In this document: one piece after another, positions 1 to 11,002 of the stretch
Position numbering within the stretch: the stretch's first letter is position 1
How the letters are laid out: each line of letters starts with the position of its first letter
From: Conoideocrella luteorostrata
Taxonomy: Eukaryota > Ascomycota > Sordariomycetes > Hypocreales > Clavicipitaceae
DNA length: 64,000 nucleotides
Assembly (NCBI GenBank): GCA_032433595.1
Contig: JASWJB010000171.1
Location: forward strand, 26,908 to 90,907
Direction: 5' to 3'
Notes under the pieces: generated by a model
The model's input: only the letters and a program-made list of their open reading frames with translations
What the model was told of the DNA's origin: nothing
Databases searched by the model: none
Program-made: the position numbers and the translations under genes

Positions 1-1512
1 TTCGATGCTTCTGCGTCGTGGTGGACCCAGGGCCTCGGTCACTCCAACCCCAAGCTCACTCTCGCAGCTGCATACGCCGCTGGTCGCTACGGCCACGTTA
101 TGTTTGCTTCTGCCATTCACCAACCCGCCATGTCTCTTGCGGAAACGCTCCTCAAGGGCATGAAAAACCCCCGTCTGAACCGGGTCTTTTATTCGGATAA
201 CGGTAGCACGGGCACGGAGGTGGCTGTCAAGATGGGTCTGCGTGCAGCGCGCAAGCGTTACGGCTGGGATGCGAACCAGAAGCTGGGGATTCTTGGTCTG
301 AAAGGTGCTTACCATGGCGATACCATGGGTGCTATGGACTGTGCAGAGCCTGGGATCTACAATGAGAAGATTGAGTGGTACGAGGGTAAAGGGTACTGGT
401 TGGATTATCCGACTGTTTTGTGCAAGGACGGCAAATGGAGCGTGACGGTGGCGGATGGGCTCCAGGAGAGTTTCGGCCAAGAGCGAGCATATGCCTCCCT
501 GGCGGATATTTTCGATGTCGAAGCTCGTGAAGCCTCAGGCGAGCATAAATTATACGAGGAGTATATCACCTCCACGCTACAAACTTTGAAAGATCGAGGA
601 CGCAAATTTGGAGCTTTGATGCTGGAGCCCATCATCCTCGGGGCCGGCGGTATGGAATTCGTGTAAGTAGTCTCGACCTTTGCCAACCCGCGTCTCCCCG
701 TCTATCTCTCATCGCGGCTAACGAACAACCATCCCAGTGACCCTCTTTTCCAACGCACATTGGTCAACGTGGTCCGCAAATCATCCCATCTGTTCGGAAC
801 ATCCACCCAATCCGCCGCCCAACTCACGCAAGACCCCAATGAATGGACCGGCCTACCCGTCGTTTTTGATGAAGTCTTCACCGGCCTGTATCGCCTCGGC
901 CGCTTCACACCCTCCTCGTTCCTAGGAGTTCATCCTGATATATCCGTCCACGCGAAGCTCCTCACCGGTGGTTTGGTGCCGCTCTGCACGACGCTCGCCT
1001 CAGAAAACATCTTCAAGATCTTCCTCAGCCCCGATAAGACGGATGCACTTCTGCATGGCCACAGTTACACCGCACACCCCATCGGGTGTCAGGTGGCCCT
1101 GGAGTCTGTGCATGAGATGCAGGCTATGGAGGACAGGGGAGAGTGGGACTGGGCGAAAGCGCAGGGGTGGGCTGGCCAGCAAGAGCAAACTCTCGATGTG
1201 TGGTCTACATGGCCACGCGGGTTCGTGGAAGACATCTCCCGCTTGACGGACAGGGTTATTGGTGTTTGGGCGCTGGGCAGCGTGCTGGCCATTCACCTGA
1301 AAGATGCGGCTGGCTCGGGATACAGTAGTAACGCCGCGGTCGGTTTGCGGGAGAGCTTGAACAAGGGAAGCCTGCATGGTGAGGGAGGGCCGTGGAACGT
1401 GCACAGTCGGGTGTTGGGGAATGTGTTGTACGTGATGGCCAGTCAGGTTACGTCGGAGACGAGTGTGAAGCAGCTTTCGGAGCTGTTGATGGAGGGTATT
1501 AGGAAGAGCTAG
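1..1512 (+). CDS. bioDA: Adenosylmethionine-8-amino-7-oxononanoate (DAPA) aminotransferase part of the biotin gene, 5' end off window
   Basis: This is the C-terminal part of a PLP enzyme that makes 7,8-diaminopelargonate in biotin synthesis. Exons are 1-662 and 738-1512; the 75-nt GT-AG intron has a GTAAGT donor. The first visible codons read FDASASWWTQGLGHSNP, typical of the plant/fungal BIO3-BIO1 aminotransferase half. Other class III aminotransferase marks are SDNGSTGTEVA (PLP phosphate region), YHGDTMGAM, the FDEVFTGLYRLGR block with its Asp, the AKLLTGG lysine that forms the Schiff base, and HGHSYTAHPIGC. In ascomycetes this domain is normally fused behind dethiobiotin synthetase, and the fused enzyme is usually mitochondrial. 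That half would lie left of position 1, so the fusion and the symbol are inference. It converges on the next gene with 349 bp between the stops. Confidence 0.9.
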
Positions 1513-1861
1513 GGGGTTTGTTATCTCGCTAGATGTGATAGACATGCCCAGACGGGCCACAATGTTTTACTTTGGAGTTCCTTTTGCCATCTTATTGCTG
1601 CAGATTGTACGGAGTACCGCTCGTGATATGCAAATGAAATCGGAGGTATCATGAATACTACAGGACATAGATGAACGCCTCCAGCATTTACATCTACATG
1701 TAGGGGAATAGTATCTCTCTAAGCGATATAAAAGTGTCTCTGGAGCCCGCTGCCGTCATTTCCAAAAACAAGGGTGATGTAGAACATCCAAAAATGCTAC
1801 AAAACTAACTCGCCAAGAAATAAAACGCCCAAACTCCCTGCACAGCTTGCAATCCAAGAGA
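1513..1861. other. Intergenic, convergent 3' ends
   Basis: There are 349 bp between two stop codons. The stretch holds the 3' ends of both genes and one GTACGGAGTAC copy at 1607-1617, a member of the recurrent motif described in the findings. I see nothing else. Confidence 0.6.
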
Positions 1862-4271
1862 TCAAAGGGCCAACGCAGCAAGCGCAATCATAACCCAAAT
1901 AGCTCCTGGCACAAGCTCACCGGCCCCATTACCCTTCGTACTCGGCGTCGCTCGCGCGTCACCAGTTGATACGGTCCCGCTAGGTGTTCCAGTGATCTTA
2001 CAATCAACCGCCGTCTGGGTGGATCCGTGTGCGGCAGAGGAAGAAGAAGAAGATGATGATGATAATACGGGCTCCGCTCTTTTTACAATCGGTTGAACCT
2101 TTCCCCCAACCTCCAAGAACCTCTCCTGTACCATCTCGAGCATATCCTCTCTTCGAACTAGAGCGCTCAGCCACTCTGCCGAGACGGACACGCCGCACTC
2201 GTCATGTTGGCCGTGGTTGTGGTCTGTTGCGTCACGTTTGGAGAAGTTGACTCCGGGCTTGGGCTTCCAGCAATTATCCTGGCTACGGGCAGCGCGGAGA
2301 GCACATATCTCTTCCTTCATGCAGTGACCTCGACACTTCTTCTTGTCTTTCCAGCCGCGGCTTTTGCGAGACATGTATTGGTCAAAGACGGTTTCGTTCT
2401 TCTCCAATGCGACGGTGACGTTGTGCCAGAATGCAGGGGACAGCTCGGCCTTGGAGTCGATGAGCTGAGGGCTGGTCGCATGTCCGTAGACATCCTTTGC
2501 GGAGTAGTATCTCTTCCAGAGCGGGCCGGAAGGCTGAAAGCCTTTGTCTTCCATGTCGGCGATGTAGGTGTGTGCGTCGATAACGGCAAACGTCTCCGGG
2601 TCGACGTCGTAGACTCTGAAAGACGGATTGCCGGAAGTGGGCGTCAGTGACGGACATATGTATGAAACAGCCAGGGCGTTTGCGTGACTTCGCTCGGCGT
2701 AGTTGGAGTAGCTGATTTCAAAGTGATCGACGTGGGTATGACCAAAAAACATGGCCTTGATTGTTGAAGAGTACCGCTTGACAATCTGGTCAAAATAGTT
2801 GGAGCTGTTGGGCAGCGTGTCCGAGACGCCAAACGACATGTGCCCGATGATGTACACATTCTCCCCGGCCTTCTCGGCAGCGTCAAGCTCCTTGACGAGC
2901 CAGGCAAACTGGCCGTTGGGGTCCTTCTCGAGAGCCCTTTGGTAGAGAATGAAGTTGAAACGGTAGTACATGTTGGTGTTGAGCGAGATGACGCGCAGAT
3001 TACCTTTGGGGTACTTTGTTGAGTAGGCGCCGACGGCTTTTGCTTCCACCAGCGAGGAGTTGCTAACCCACCGCGACCACTCCTTGGCGAGGCTGTCGTA
3101 CACCCATTGGGTGTCGTTTCCGACAGATTGGGGCTCAAAGATATTGGGAGGATGGGCTTCGTGGTTTCCAGCGGTACCGTAGACGACATCTACGTGTTCA
3201 TGCATCATGCCGTACGTGTGTTTGACTTTCGCGGTGTTAGACGGCATCGGGATTACCTGGGGATGATTATGTGTATTTCGCCACGGATAGTAGACTTACT
3301 GAGGTCTTCATTATATGACTTGCTTGTATTGTACAGGCCGTGATCGACAATATCTCCAGTAAATAGAGCGAAGGCCGCTTTCGGGAATTCGCTCTTGATG
3401 AACTCATACATACTCTTCTCCAGGGTCACAGGCGTGTCGCATTTGTGGTCTCCGAAAGGTCCGGCAGGGCTCCTTTCGTGGCCGGCCTTTTTGCCTTTCT
3501 TGGATGGCCTGTAAACAAAGCAGTCAGCCATAATTCGGCCAACCAACATGGAGCGTTCGGGCTCAAACAAACCTGCAGCAGGTAGGCTTCTTGCACTTGG
3601 TGCTGGCGCCCTCCTCGTACAAGGGATCGATATGTATATCGGAATACTGGATGACCTGCAGCGGCTTCTTGCCGCTTACCGCCTTACCCTCAGCGGCGCA
3701 AGACTCCTTAGCCGGCAAGGACACAGACCACTCGTCCACCTTGGGTACATCGCAGACGCCGAGGAACGACACGCAGAACTGGATCGAGGACGGCGATCCA
3801 GCCTCCATTGTGCGCACAATGGAGGCGATTGTGGGGGCCTCGCGCTCGACAACCCCGTCGCAGAATTGCTCGTCATAGTCCTGGGGGGATGTGGTGAGCG
3901 GTGAGTAAAACGAAGGTAATCCATACGGGGGATCAATGAGTGCGGGTTAGCACGAACAGTACCAGACTGGCAGAGCTGCTTTCCGAGACTGATAAAGGTC
4001 TCGTCGCCACCGGCGACAATGCCCTTGAGCACTCCCAAGATATTCTACGAGTTGTTAGAGGTTTTGCCCCGCCGGGCCACAAACGATTGAGACTGACCTG
4101 GCATCCATCGCACGTTTTCAACATTTCCGCTATGTCTCCCAGGCCAGAGCGCGTCTCGTGGGCCCACGTCCGCGCCTCCAAGGACCTTTGGATCTCCTGG
4201 TGGTCCAGGTCAGCGGCCGCGATACCAAGCAGGCACGCGGCAAGTGCTGACGACGTGATAGGCAGACGCAT
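1862..4271 (-). CDS. GPI-anchored acid sphingomyelinase-like phosphodiesterase
   Basis: This is a secreted calcineurin-fold phosphoesterase of the acid sphingomyelinase family, 713 aa. Exons: 4271-4098, 4044-3958, 3880-3573, 3508-3300, 3225-1862. It has a signal peptide (MRLPITSSALAACLLGIAAA) and a saposin-B-like region with paired cysteines (CDGCQ, GKQLCQSG, DEQFCDG). Metal ligands appear in family order: SDIHID (D168, H170), LFTGDIVDH (D242), GTAGNHE, IIGHMS and FFGHTHVDH. The C-terminus has a Ser-rich stretch, then a hydrophobic tail (WVMIALAALAL), as in GPI-anchored proteins. The last intron uses the acceptor CGAAAG just after a CTAAC branch site; the nearer CCCCAG would break the frame. 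The likely role is cleavage of sphingomyelin-type or related phosphodiesters at the cell surface; the substrate is not proven. A TCATCATC microsatellite at about 2041-2065 encodes the poly-Ser run. Confidence 0.9.
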
Positions 4272-5411
4272 TTTCCTTGTTGCTCATACAAGGCTATACA
4301 GACAGCTGGCGGCGATGGTAGAAAAGACAACGAGGCAAGACAGGCAGATCCGGGTTTGGATCGCTGATAATAGTACAGAGTAGATGGCCAGCCCTACCAC
4401 GAAACTTTCCCTGCACGTCACAACTTTAAAATATATAACAAATCAGAGCATCCCAGCCAGCCGCGGTCAATGCAAACCTTGGCAGCGGCGCAGCGCATTA
4501 TCTGGATTCTGGACAGTCCGTAAAGGAACTGCTTACCCCGGATCGTTGTAGAATTCTCCGTCATGAACCCCAGGAAGCCTCCGCAATAGACTGATGCTTG
4601 CAGGATCTTCAGGGGGTGCGTGGGCCCCGAGTGGTCAATTCGTCTGTTCGTTTTACCACTGGTGCCTGTATCTAGTCCATACTAGCATCTAGTTAGGTGT
4701 CCTTCCTTGCTGGGACGCCCCTGAGCCGCTAGTAGGCACGACATCGGCCTGTGACAGCTTCGCTGCCGGGGAGCGTACGAATGCGCCAACCAAAATTCGC
4801 CGCAGCAGAGATGGGACCCGCCTAGAGATGTCGTGAAGTCGAGCAGTAGTTCACCGCAAGCGACCGGCGAACACGGCGGAAGCCGCACTGAGTTTCCACT
4901 TTCTACGGAGCAACCTACTTAATACCCACAGTTGTACGCAGTAGAGATGGTGAGATGCACCTCGCTTCCAGGCCGATGCCGCAATCAATTAGTTCTCAGT
5001 TACTTCCGTACATTCATAGCTCATGTTTAGCAGACCCATTAATAGCACTCTGGCCGTGGCTAGTCTTTCATTGCGTTCAAAACCTATAAGAAACATTAAT
5101 GCTCAACTGATCCCTCCCAGCCCGTATCATCCATGTTCTGCGTTGGCAGCGCCTCGGCACAACATCTGAATATTCCTCTTGTACAACTTCAATGCCCGCC
5201 GCCCGGCCAATTGGTTACATGACGCGGTCCCAGACGCTCTGAACAGTCAGAGGCGCCGCTAGCCTTTCTTTGCAGCCCCATGTCTTGTGGGCTTGATGTC
5301 AAAAAAAAGAGCCTGACTCTTCATGTGATATATTTTGAATAATTTTTCGGAGCCGTTTCGTTTTCTAGTACGCCCGGTTCCGAGAAGCTGCTTCGATACT
5401 CGGGCGTTTGG
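4272..5411. other. Intergenic region
   Basis: This 1.14-kb stretch lies between the sphingomyelinase start and the transcription-factor stop. An AT-rich TATATTTTAA-like sequence about 160 nt upstream of the sphingomyelinase start is a possible core promoter. The small ORFs, such as 4682-4888 minus, show no family features. Confidence 0.5.
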
Positions 5412-7236
5412 TCAGTCAAGCTCCTCTTGCAGCCATCCGCATTCCATCTCATAACCTATGTTCAAGTAGGTGACCTCTGGGCCGGTATGAACTGCAACTC
5501 GCCGCACCCTGGCCACATCATCAATCTCATTGCTGGATTTGACCGTGAACTCTCCTTCTTCCAGCGCAATGACTCTTTGCGCTACCTTAGCCGCCATCTT
5601 GCTGTTCCAGATACCTTCCTGGATGTGGTTTGATTGCATGATTTCGATTGCTCGACGGCGAACCTGGGGATCCCGACATTTGGCGCAGAGGAAGAAGAGT
5701 GCAGGAAGTATGCCAATCTCCATATAGAATTGTGGTTGCTGATTACACTGACTTTGTCCAGTTTCAAGTCCTCCGGCTTCTGTCGCATAATCAATCATTT
5801 CGCGAAACTGTTCCGTCCACTGATCCCACATGGATGGGTCTTCCCGATCAACCTGGTTCAACGCGGCAATGTTGATGTACAAGTATCGCTTGTGTAGCTC
5901 TAAAAGAGCCATTCCCCTTTTCTCTATTTTACTGAGACTTCTACGATGGAAGGTTTCCCGAAACATATCAAAAGCCTCGGCCCAGGTGTCAAATCGACCA
6001 CTCAGAGCCTGGGAATCAGTCATGCTCAAATTACTCCGGTATTGCAACGCCAGTTTGAGCAACGAGTCTCTGGCTTCTGGTATCGACGACAAAGTCAGCT
6101 TTGACGTCATGGTTACCGCGCGAAGGTTCAGCATGGGTGAGATGATATCGGCAAGCTTATGGTCAATATCCCCTCCAATTGCCTGCCGTTGCGTCAGAAG
6201 TTGAAACACAGGATGGATGAAGAATATAACACTCCCACAGGATCAATCTTACCAGAAACACTTGGGTGGAGATGCGAGCAAAGAACGCCTCTACTAGTCG
6301 CAGAATGGGCTCTATCGAAATGCCCGTAGCACTGCCAATATAGCCGCCCTTCTTCAGCTGCTTCATGGCCCCCTGGATCATTCGACAGCCATATTTAAAG
6401 AGATATATGGCATTATTAATGTTTCTTCTCAGTATCTGAAGATGGCATTAGTATATACCCACATGGAGCTTGGTAGGACAACCCGGGAGCTTGTCACCTC
6501 AATACAGATGAAAATTGTGCAAGAGACCAGTTGGATATGTAGAAAGGACGGCCTATCCGCACCAGCTTTCACTAGCTCTTTGATGGCCAGGTTGTACTGC
6601 CGTAAGCCATACGTGGTTTCACTGCCAACATCACGACTCCAGTACTGTTCATGATATGATGACAGCGCGACCAGCGCATGCCGAATGCAGCTATTGGAGT
6701 GTGCCAGTTGCAGTACCCGGTTGCTCCACAGGTCATCAGGCATGAAGGTGCCAAACTGTACGGCAGTGCGCTCTACGAAGAATTGCAATGCTCTCACCTC
6801 TTGTGAGGTGGTTGATGAATTCGCGATGCGAACCAGAGTCGGGGATGGATTTTTCACTATCTGCGATGGTTCAATATCGTAACCATCACAAATGCGACCA
6901 GTTCGAGAACCTATTGGTGTTGTGTCAATCAATCCATTGCAGTCACATCGCGTATTCTGTCAGGCGGGGAAACTAACATCTATCACAGGCTGGACGAGCC
7001 TCATCGCATTTGATTCTCCGAACTACCCACGCGTGTAGTGTTAGCATGTCGGCTAATTCTTGAAAGGGAATAGCTGGAGTCGTTTCACGGACTTCTGTTG
7101 TACGATATGTTAGCGCTTCGTGTCTCATTATCAACTGGGAACTGACGTAGACCGTAACTGACTTGCATGTCTTGCAACCTGTTCTCACTTTGGGCGCCAT
7201 CACCCGTTGGCGCTCACCCGGTTTTACTCGTGGCAT
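5412..7236 (-). CDS. Zn2Cys6 fungal transcription factor, with a 2-nt micro-exon
   Basis: A fungal-specific regulator of 495 aa. Exons: 7236-7163, 7094-7093, 7022-6978, 6910-6498, 6435-6253, 6182-5412. The N-terminal binuclear zinc cluster is C21-x2-C24-x6-C31-x6-C38-x2-C41-x6-C48. The rest looks like the Fungal_trans_2 type regulatory domain (RALQFFVERTAVQFG, NSCIRHALVALSSYHEQY). The zinc cluster can be read only if two bases, AA at 7094-7093, form their own exon between introns of 68 and 70 nt. Both introns are GT-AG with GCTAAC branch sites. That gives CKTCKIRRIKC; skipping the two bases hits a stop at once. M1 at 7236 or M13 at 7200 could be the start. The target genes are unknown; the CYP53 gene lies 2 kb away in divergent orientation, which is a weak hint only. 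Confidence 0.85.
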
Positions 7237-8527
7237 GATGTTAACGAGGCTGCGGTCATCGAGGCCCTTTGTCTCAACAACATGTATCTTGTAGGCAGTG
7301 CGAACTTAATTCTTGTCCGACCAATTTTTGATTGTACACATGCCATACAGAATCCTACACCGGGGGACAGCAACCCATCAATAGGTTAGGGAGTGAATGT
7401 TGTTCCGGAGATTGATTGTTCGCAGTGGTAAGCAACCTGGCCTCTCTTCTCCACCCAATTCCCGTCAGTTATTGGGGAGAACCCTGCCATTGCTGTTCCT
7501 CTCCACTTCACGTGTCGAACTACGGCGCGCTCCGGCCGGTGCGGAAGTTCTCAGAATCTGCAAGCATCTTTACTAGTACGAGTTTTTCCTTTGTACGAAG
7601 CCTCGTTCTTGAACTACCCCCACGCGTGATTGGCTCAGAGCGGCGACTAACGAATTCTAGAAGGTTTTGAAGATGCCATCTTGTCTCAACCTTCACCATT
7701 GGGTCCCGCCACTCTGCTCTGTACCTCAATAGCTAGTAGTCGCTGTGGTTGTGTCGGCTGTGGCGCAGTACATTCGGGCATGCTGTTGTTGGGAAAATTC
7801 CGAAACGAAACAGCGTCCTGCCGGTGACGGGGTGTTATTTAATTGTATGATTCGACAAGGAATGGTGATGGGTCCAGGCTGAGGCACAGAAAATCAGGCG
7901 ATGGCTGCGACGGAGGCCGTTGAGCTTGCATATGGCATATGGTTTCGCAATGCTAGATGAAGTTCTTCAGATCGTTATTAGGGGTCATCACGTGCTGCTA
8001 TAATACGTCAGTTCGGCGATTTTTGACCACACACGCGTTATTAAATTCAGGTACGGGCGGGCCAGTATGACGGATTTCTAACAGCATCCGGCACGGCATC
8101 TAGCACGGCATTCGAGACAGCGTGATCGGAAGATTTAAACTGTCTCTCATGGAGCTGGCTATAGTTGAGCATAACAAATAAGCTGGAAGGCGTGTAAATG
8201 CAAGGACACGAAGCCGAACCGAACCATGTGCCGTGTGCTACTGCACGTCACTTATTCGAGCCAGACGCGAGAACAGTCGGCTCGCCCAATGGGAGTACGG
8301 AATATCGAATGATGTATGAAGTACTCCGCGGTCAGCCCGTTGTGCCTGCCAGTTGACAGGTACTATAGGGTATAGGTAATGGGCGCGGTCTTGGAAGTGC
8401 CGTTGAATGTCGCCGTGTGTATTTGAAGCTGCTCTCGCCATCGGATGAATGGTCCACCAATAAGAGGATTAGACGGCTCGCCGCCACTAGGGCAAGGTTG
8501 GGCTTGCCGATTCGCATTCCCGGCCAT

Positions 8528-8582
8528 CCAACCCTTCCGCCAACCCTTCCGCCAACCCTTCCGCCAACCCTTCCGCCAACCC
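8528..8582. repeat. 12-bp tandem repeat (CCAACCCTTCCG)n
   Basis: There are about 4.6 perfect head-to-tail copies of CCAACCCTTCCG. The unit is a multiple of three, so both strands stay open through it, which creates false ORFs. It lies in the regulator/P450 intergenic region. Confidence 0.95.
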
Positions 8583-9122
8583 AGTACGTTATTTGCATTC
8601 CCCGCATTACACCATTACACAGCATGCTCATGTGGACCTAAAACAAGAACTAGCTGCAACAAATTATCCTGCCAACTGCCAACAGACTCGCACGGAGCAG
8701 TTACGGCGCGGATTTCTTACGGCGTAGTTGGGTCAGCCGATTGTTGCGATCAGGTGGCGGCCTAGTGACAGACACTGTGCAACTGCCCAACGCTTGCTTG
8801 CCTGGCAGCTTGGCTGTCCGGGACACTGCCAACACGTAATTACTCCGTAGTTGGGGGAAAAGCGCGGCGATGTGACGACTAGCTACCGAGCTGTGGGCCG
8901 ACACAGCGGAAATCTGCGCTTGCGGGGTCAAGTTGGTAAATGGAAAGCCACGATTTGCTAGTGGCAATGGGTAATCGGCAATAATAAGAATGCTGCTATT
9001 GTTGATGCATTGAATTGGCCAGGGTTGCTGATAAGAATCTTCCGAGTATGGTGGCGTTTCCATCACAAGTTTGCCTGTCTATGTGAGTCTCAGCGTCTTT
9101 CTTGGAGAAGCCGCAGCAGACA

Positions 9123-9128
9123 TATAAA
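9123..9128 (+). promoter_or_regulatory. TATA box of the CYP53 gene
   Basis: TATAAA lies 79 nt upstream of the P450 ATG. It is a plausible core promoter position by sequence only. Confidence 0.5.
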
Positions 9129-9201
9129 GTCCAGTCGCAATCTAGCCTGCCTGCTAGTCTATCCAACAACTATCTCACCATCACAATCACACCACTTCAG
9201 C

Positions 9202-10844
9202 ATGGCGTTGATAGAGTACGCTTTGTCACCCTGGGCGGTCCTACCCCTTCTTTGCCTCGTGTTGTCCTCGTACCTGTTTGATTACTTTGTCACAAATGCA
9301 CATCTCCGAGAGATTCCATCTCCATTCGGCGCGCAATTCACAAACTTCTGGCTGCTATCGGTCTGTCGGCGTGGGCATCGCTACAAAACTGTGGACGAAT
9401 ACCACGCCAAGCTGGGAAAGGTGATTCGCATCCAACCTAATCATGTTAGCATCGCAGACGAAACAGCTATTCCTGTCGTGTACGGTCATGGCAATGGCTT
9501 TCTGAAATCGTGAGTCTGCCTTGCTCTGCCTTGCTCTGCCTTGCTCCGCCTTGCGTTCTTTTGCCTCATTCGAAGTCTTCTTCCCTTGATTGCTCACCAT
9601 CATTTTGCAGCGAATTCTACGATGCATTCGTCTCCATTCGTCGTGGTCTGTTCAATACAAGGGACAGGGCGGAGCACACCCGCAAGAGAAAGATGGTATC
9701 GCACACCTTTTCGACCAAATCTGTTGTCCAATTTGAGCCGTACATCCACGAAAACCTCGTTTTGTTTGCAAAACAGCTGGACAGGTTGATTGAGCAGAGT
9801 CCCCACCGCACCAAGTATGGCAAGAATGAAGCCCATATTGACTCACTACTATGGTTCAACTTTCTCGCGTTTGACGTGATTGGCGACTTGGCTTTTGGTG
9901 CACCTTTTGGAATGCTTGAGAAGGGCGCCGACGTAGCCGAGATCAGGTCTTCACCGAGCAGTCCACCCGAGTACGCCCCTGCAATTGAGATCCTTAACCG
10001 AAGAGGAGAAGTCAGCGCAACGCTTGGGTGTTATCCGCAGCTCAAGCCGTATGCGAAATGGCTCCCCGATGCTTTTTTCAGCAAGGGGCTGGAAGCCGTT
10101 CAGAATCTTGCCGGCATTGCCATTGCCCGCGTAAAGAGTCGAATTGATAACCCGCCGGATGTGGCTCGCAAGGATCTTCTTGCTCGATTAATGGAGGGCA
10201 AGGATGACAAAGGAGAGCCGCTTGGACGTGAGGAGTTGACCGCTGAAGCCTTGACGCAGCTCATTGCAGGAAGTGATACGACTTCTAATTCATCGTGCGC
10301 TATCATGAATTATCTCGTTCGTAATCCGCGTGTCCTGAAGAAGCTGCAAGAAGAGGTAGACGCCGCGATTCCTGAAAACTTTGCGGTACCTACATATGAC
10401 ATGGTCCGTGACCTTCAGTACCTCACATGGGTCATTGACGAGGCACTTCGCCACCATTGCACCTCAGGTATCGGCCTACCTCGCCAGATACCACCGGGAT
10501 CCTCAGGCGTCACTATCCGAGATCACTATTTCCCGGCCGGTACCGTCCTTAGCGTACCTACCTATACCATGCACCACTCAAAGGAGATTTGGGGAGATGA
10601 CGCGGAGGAATACAAGCCGGAGAGGTGGGAAAACGCCACCAATCGCCAGAAGAATGCCTTCATCCCGTTTAGCCATGGCCCGAGAGCTTGCGTGGGGCGT
10701 AACGTGGCCGAGATGGAACTGAAATTGATTGTAGCTACCTGGGTGAGGAGATATGCAGTGACTCTCAGACAGGGAGAGATGGAGACCAGGGAAGGTTTCT
10801 TACGGAAGCCATTGAGTTTGCTTGTTGGTCTGTCACGAAGGTAG
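9202..10844 (+). CDS. bphA: CYP53-family cytochrome P450 (benzoate 4-monooxygenase type)
   Basis: A membrane-anchored P450 of 513 aa. Exons: 9202-9509 and 9611-10844. It has an N-terminal hydrophobic anchor (WAVLPLLCLVLSSYLF), the I-helix motif AGSDTTS, the ExxR motif in DEALRHH, and the heme loop FSHGPRACVGR with ligand C463. The block GRVIRIQPNHVS-like/YGHGNGF followed by YDAFVSIRRGLFNTRDR and EHTRKRKMVSHTFS is characteristic of CYP53. These enzymes para-hydroxylate benzoate in the ER, feeding the protocatechuate/beta-ketoadipate route and detoxifying benzoates. The 101-nt intron carries a 10-bp tandem repeat. The quinate-permease-like gene at 30.7 kb would feed the same pathway but is not adjacent. 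Confidence 0.88.
9516..9554. repeat. 10-bp tandem repeat inside the P450 intron
   Basis: There are just under four copies of a 10-bp unit (TTGCTCTGCC, with one T-to-C change), starting six bases after the donor. They fill much of the 5' half of the 101-nt intron. Confidence 0.9.
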
Positions 10845-11002
10845 TGGCACTCGTGTTCTAAAAATTGCGCACCTACTTGCCTCTTACAGGTGGTTGCTAT
10901 TATTGTAAAATGTCTATATCTAGATCCTGGTGATCCACACACTGCATAAAGTCGTGATCTTTTGTTGGTTGTAGTCTGAAGCTATCGTTTTTATTTATTT
11001 CT

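Larger units (their letters stand above)
7237..9201. other. Divergent intergenic region between regulator and P450
   Basis: Nearly 2 kb without a supported gene. It is the shared upstream region of the Zn2Cys6 regulator and the CYP53 gene. It contains a 12-bp minisatellite (8528-8582), one TACTCCGTA motif (8841-8849) and the P450 TATA box (9123-9128). Confidence 0.5.

Noticed and set aside
2004..2650. Several long frames overlapping the sphingomyelinase-like gene on both strands
   Set aside because: They are shadows of a well-supported coding exon with conserved metal-binding motifs.
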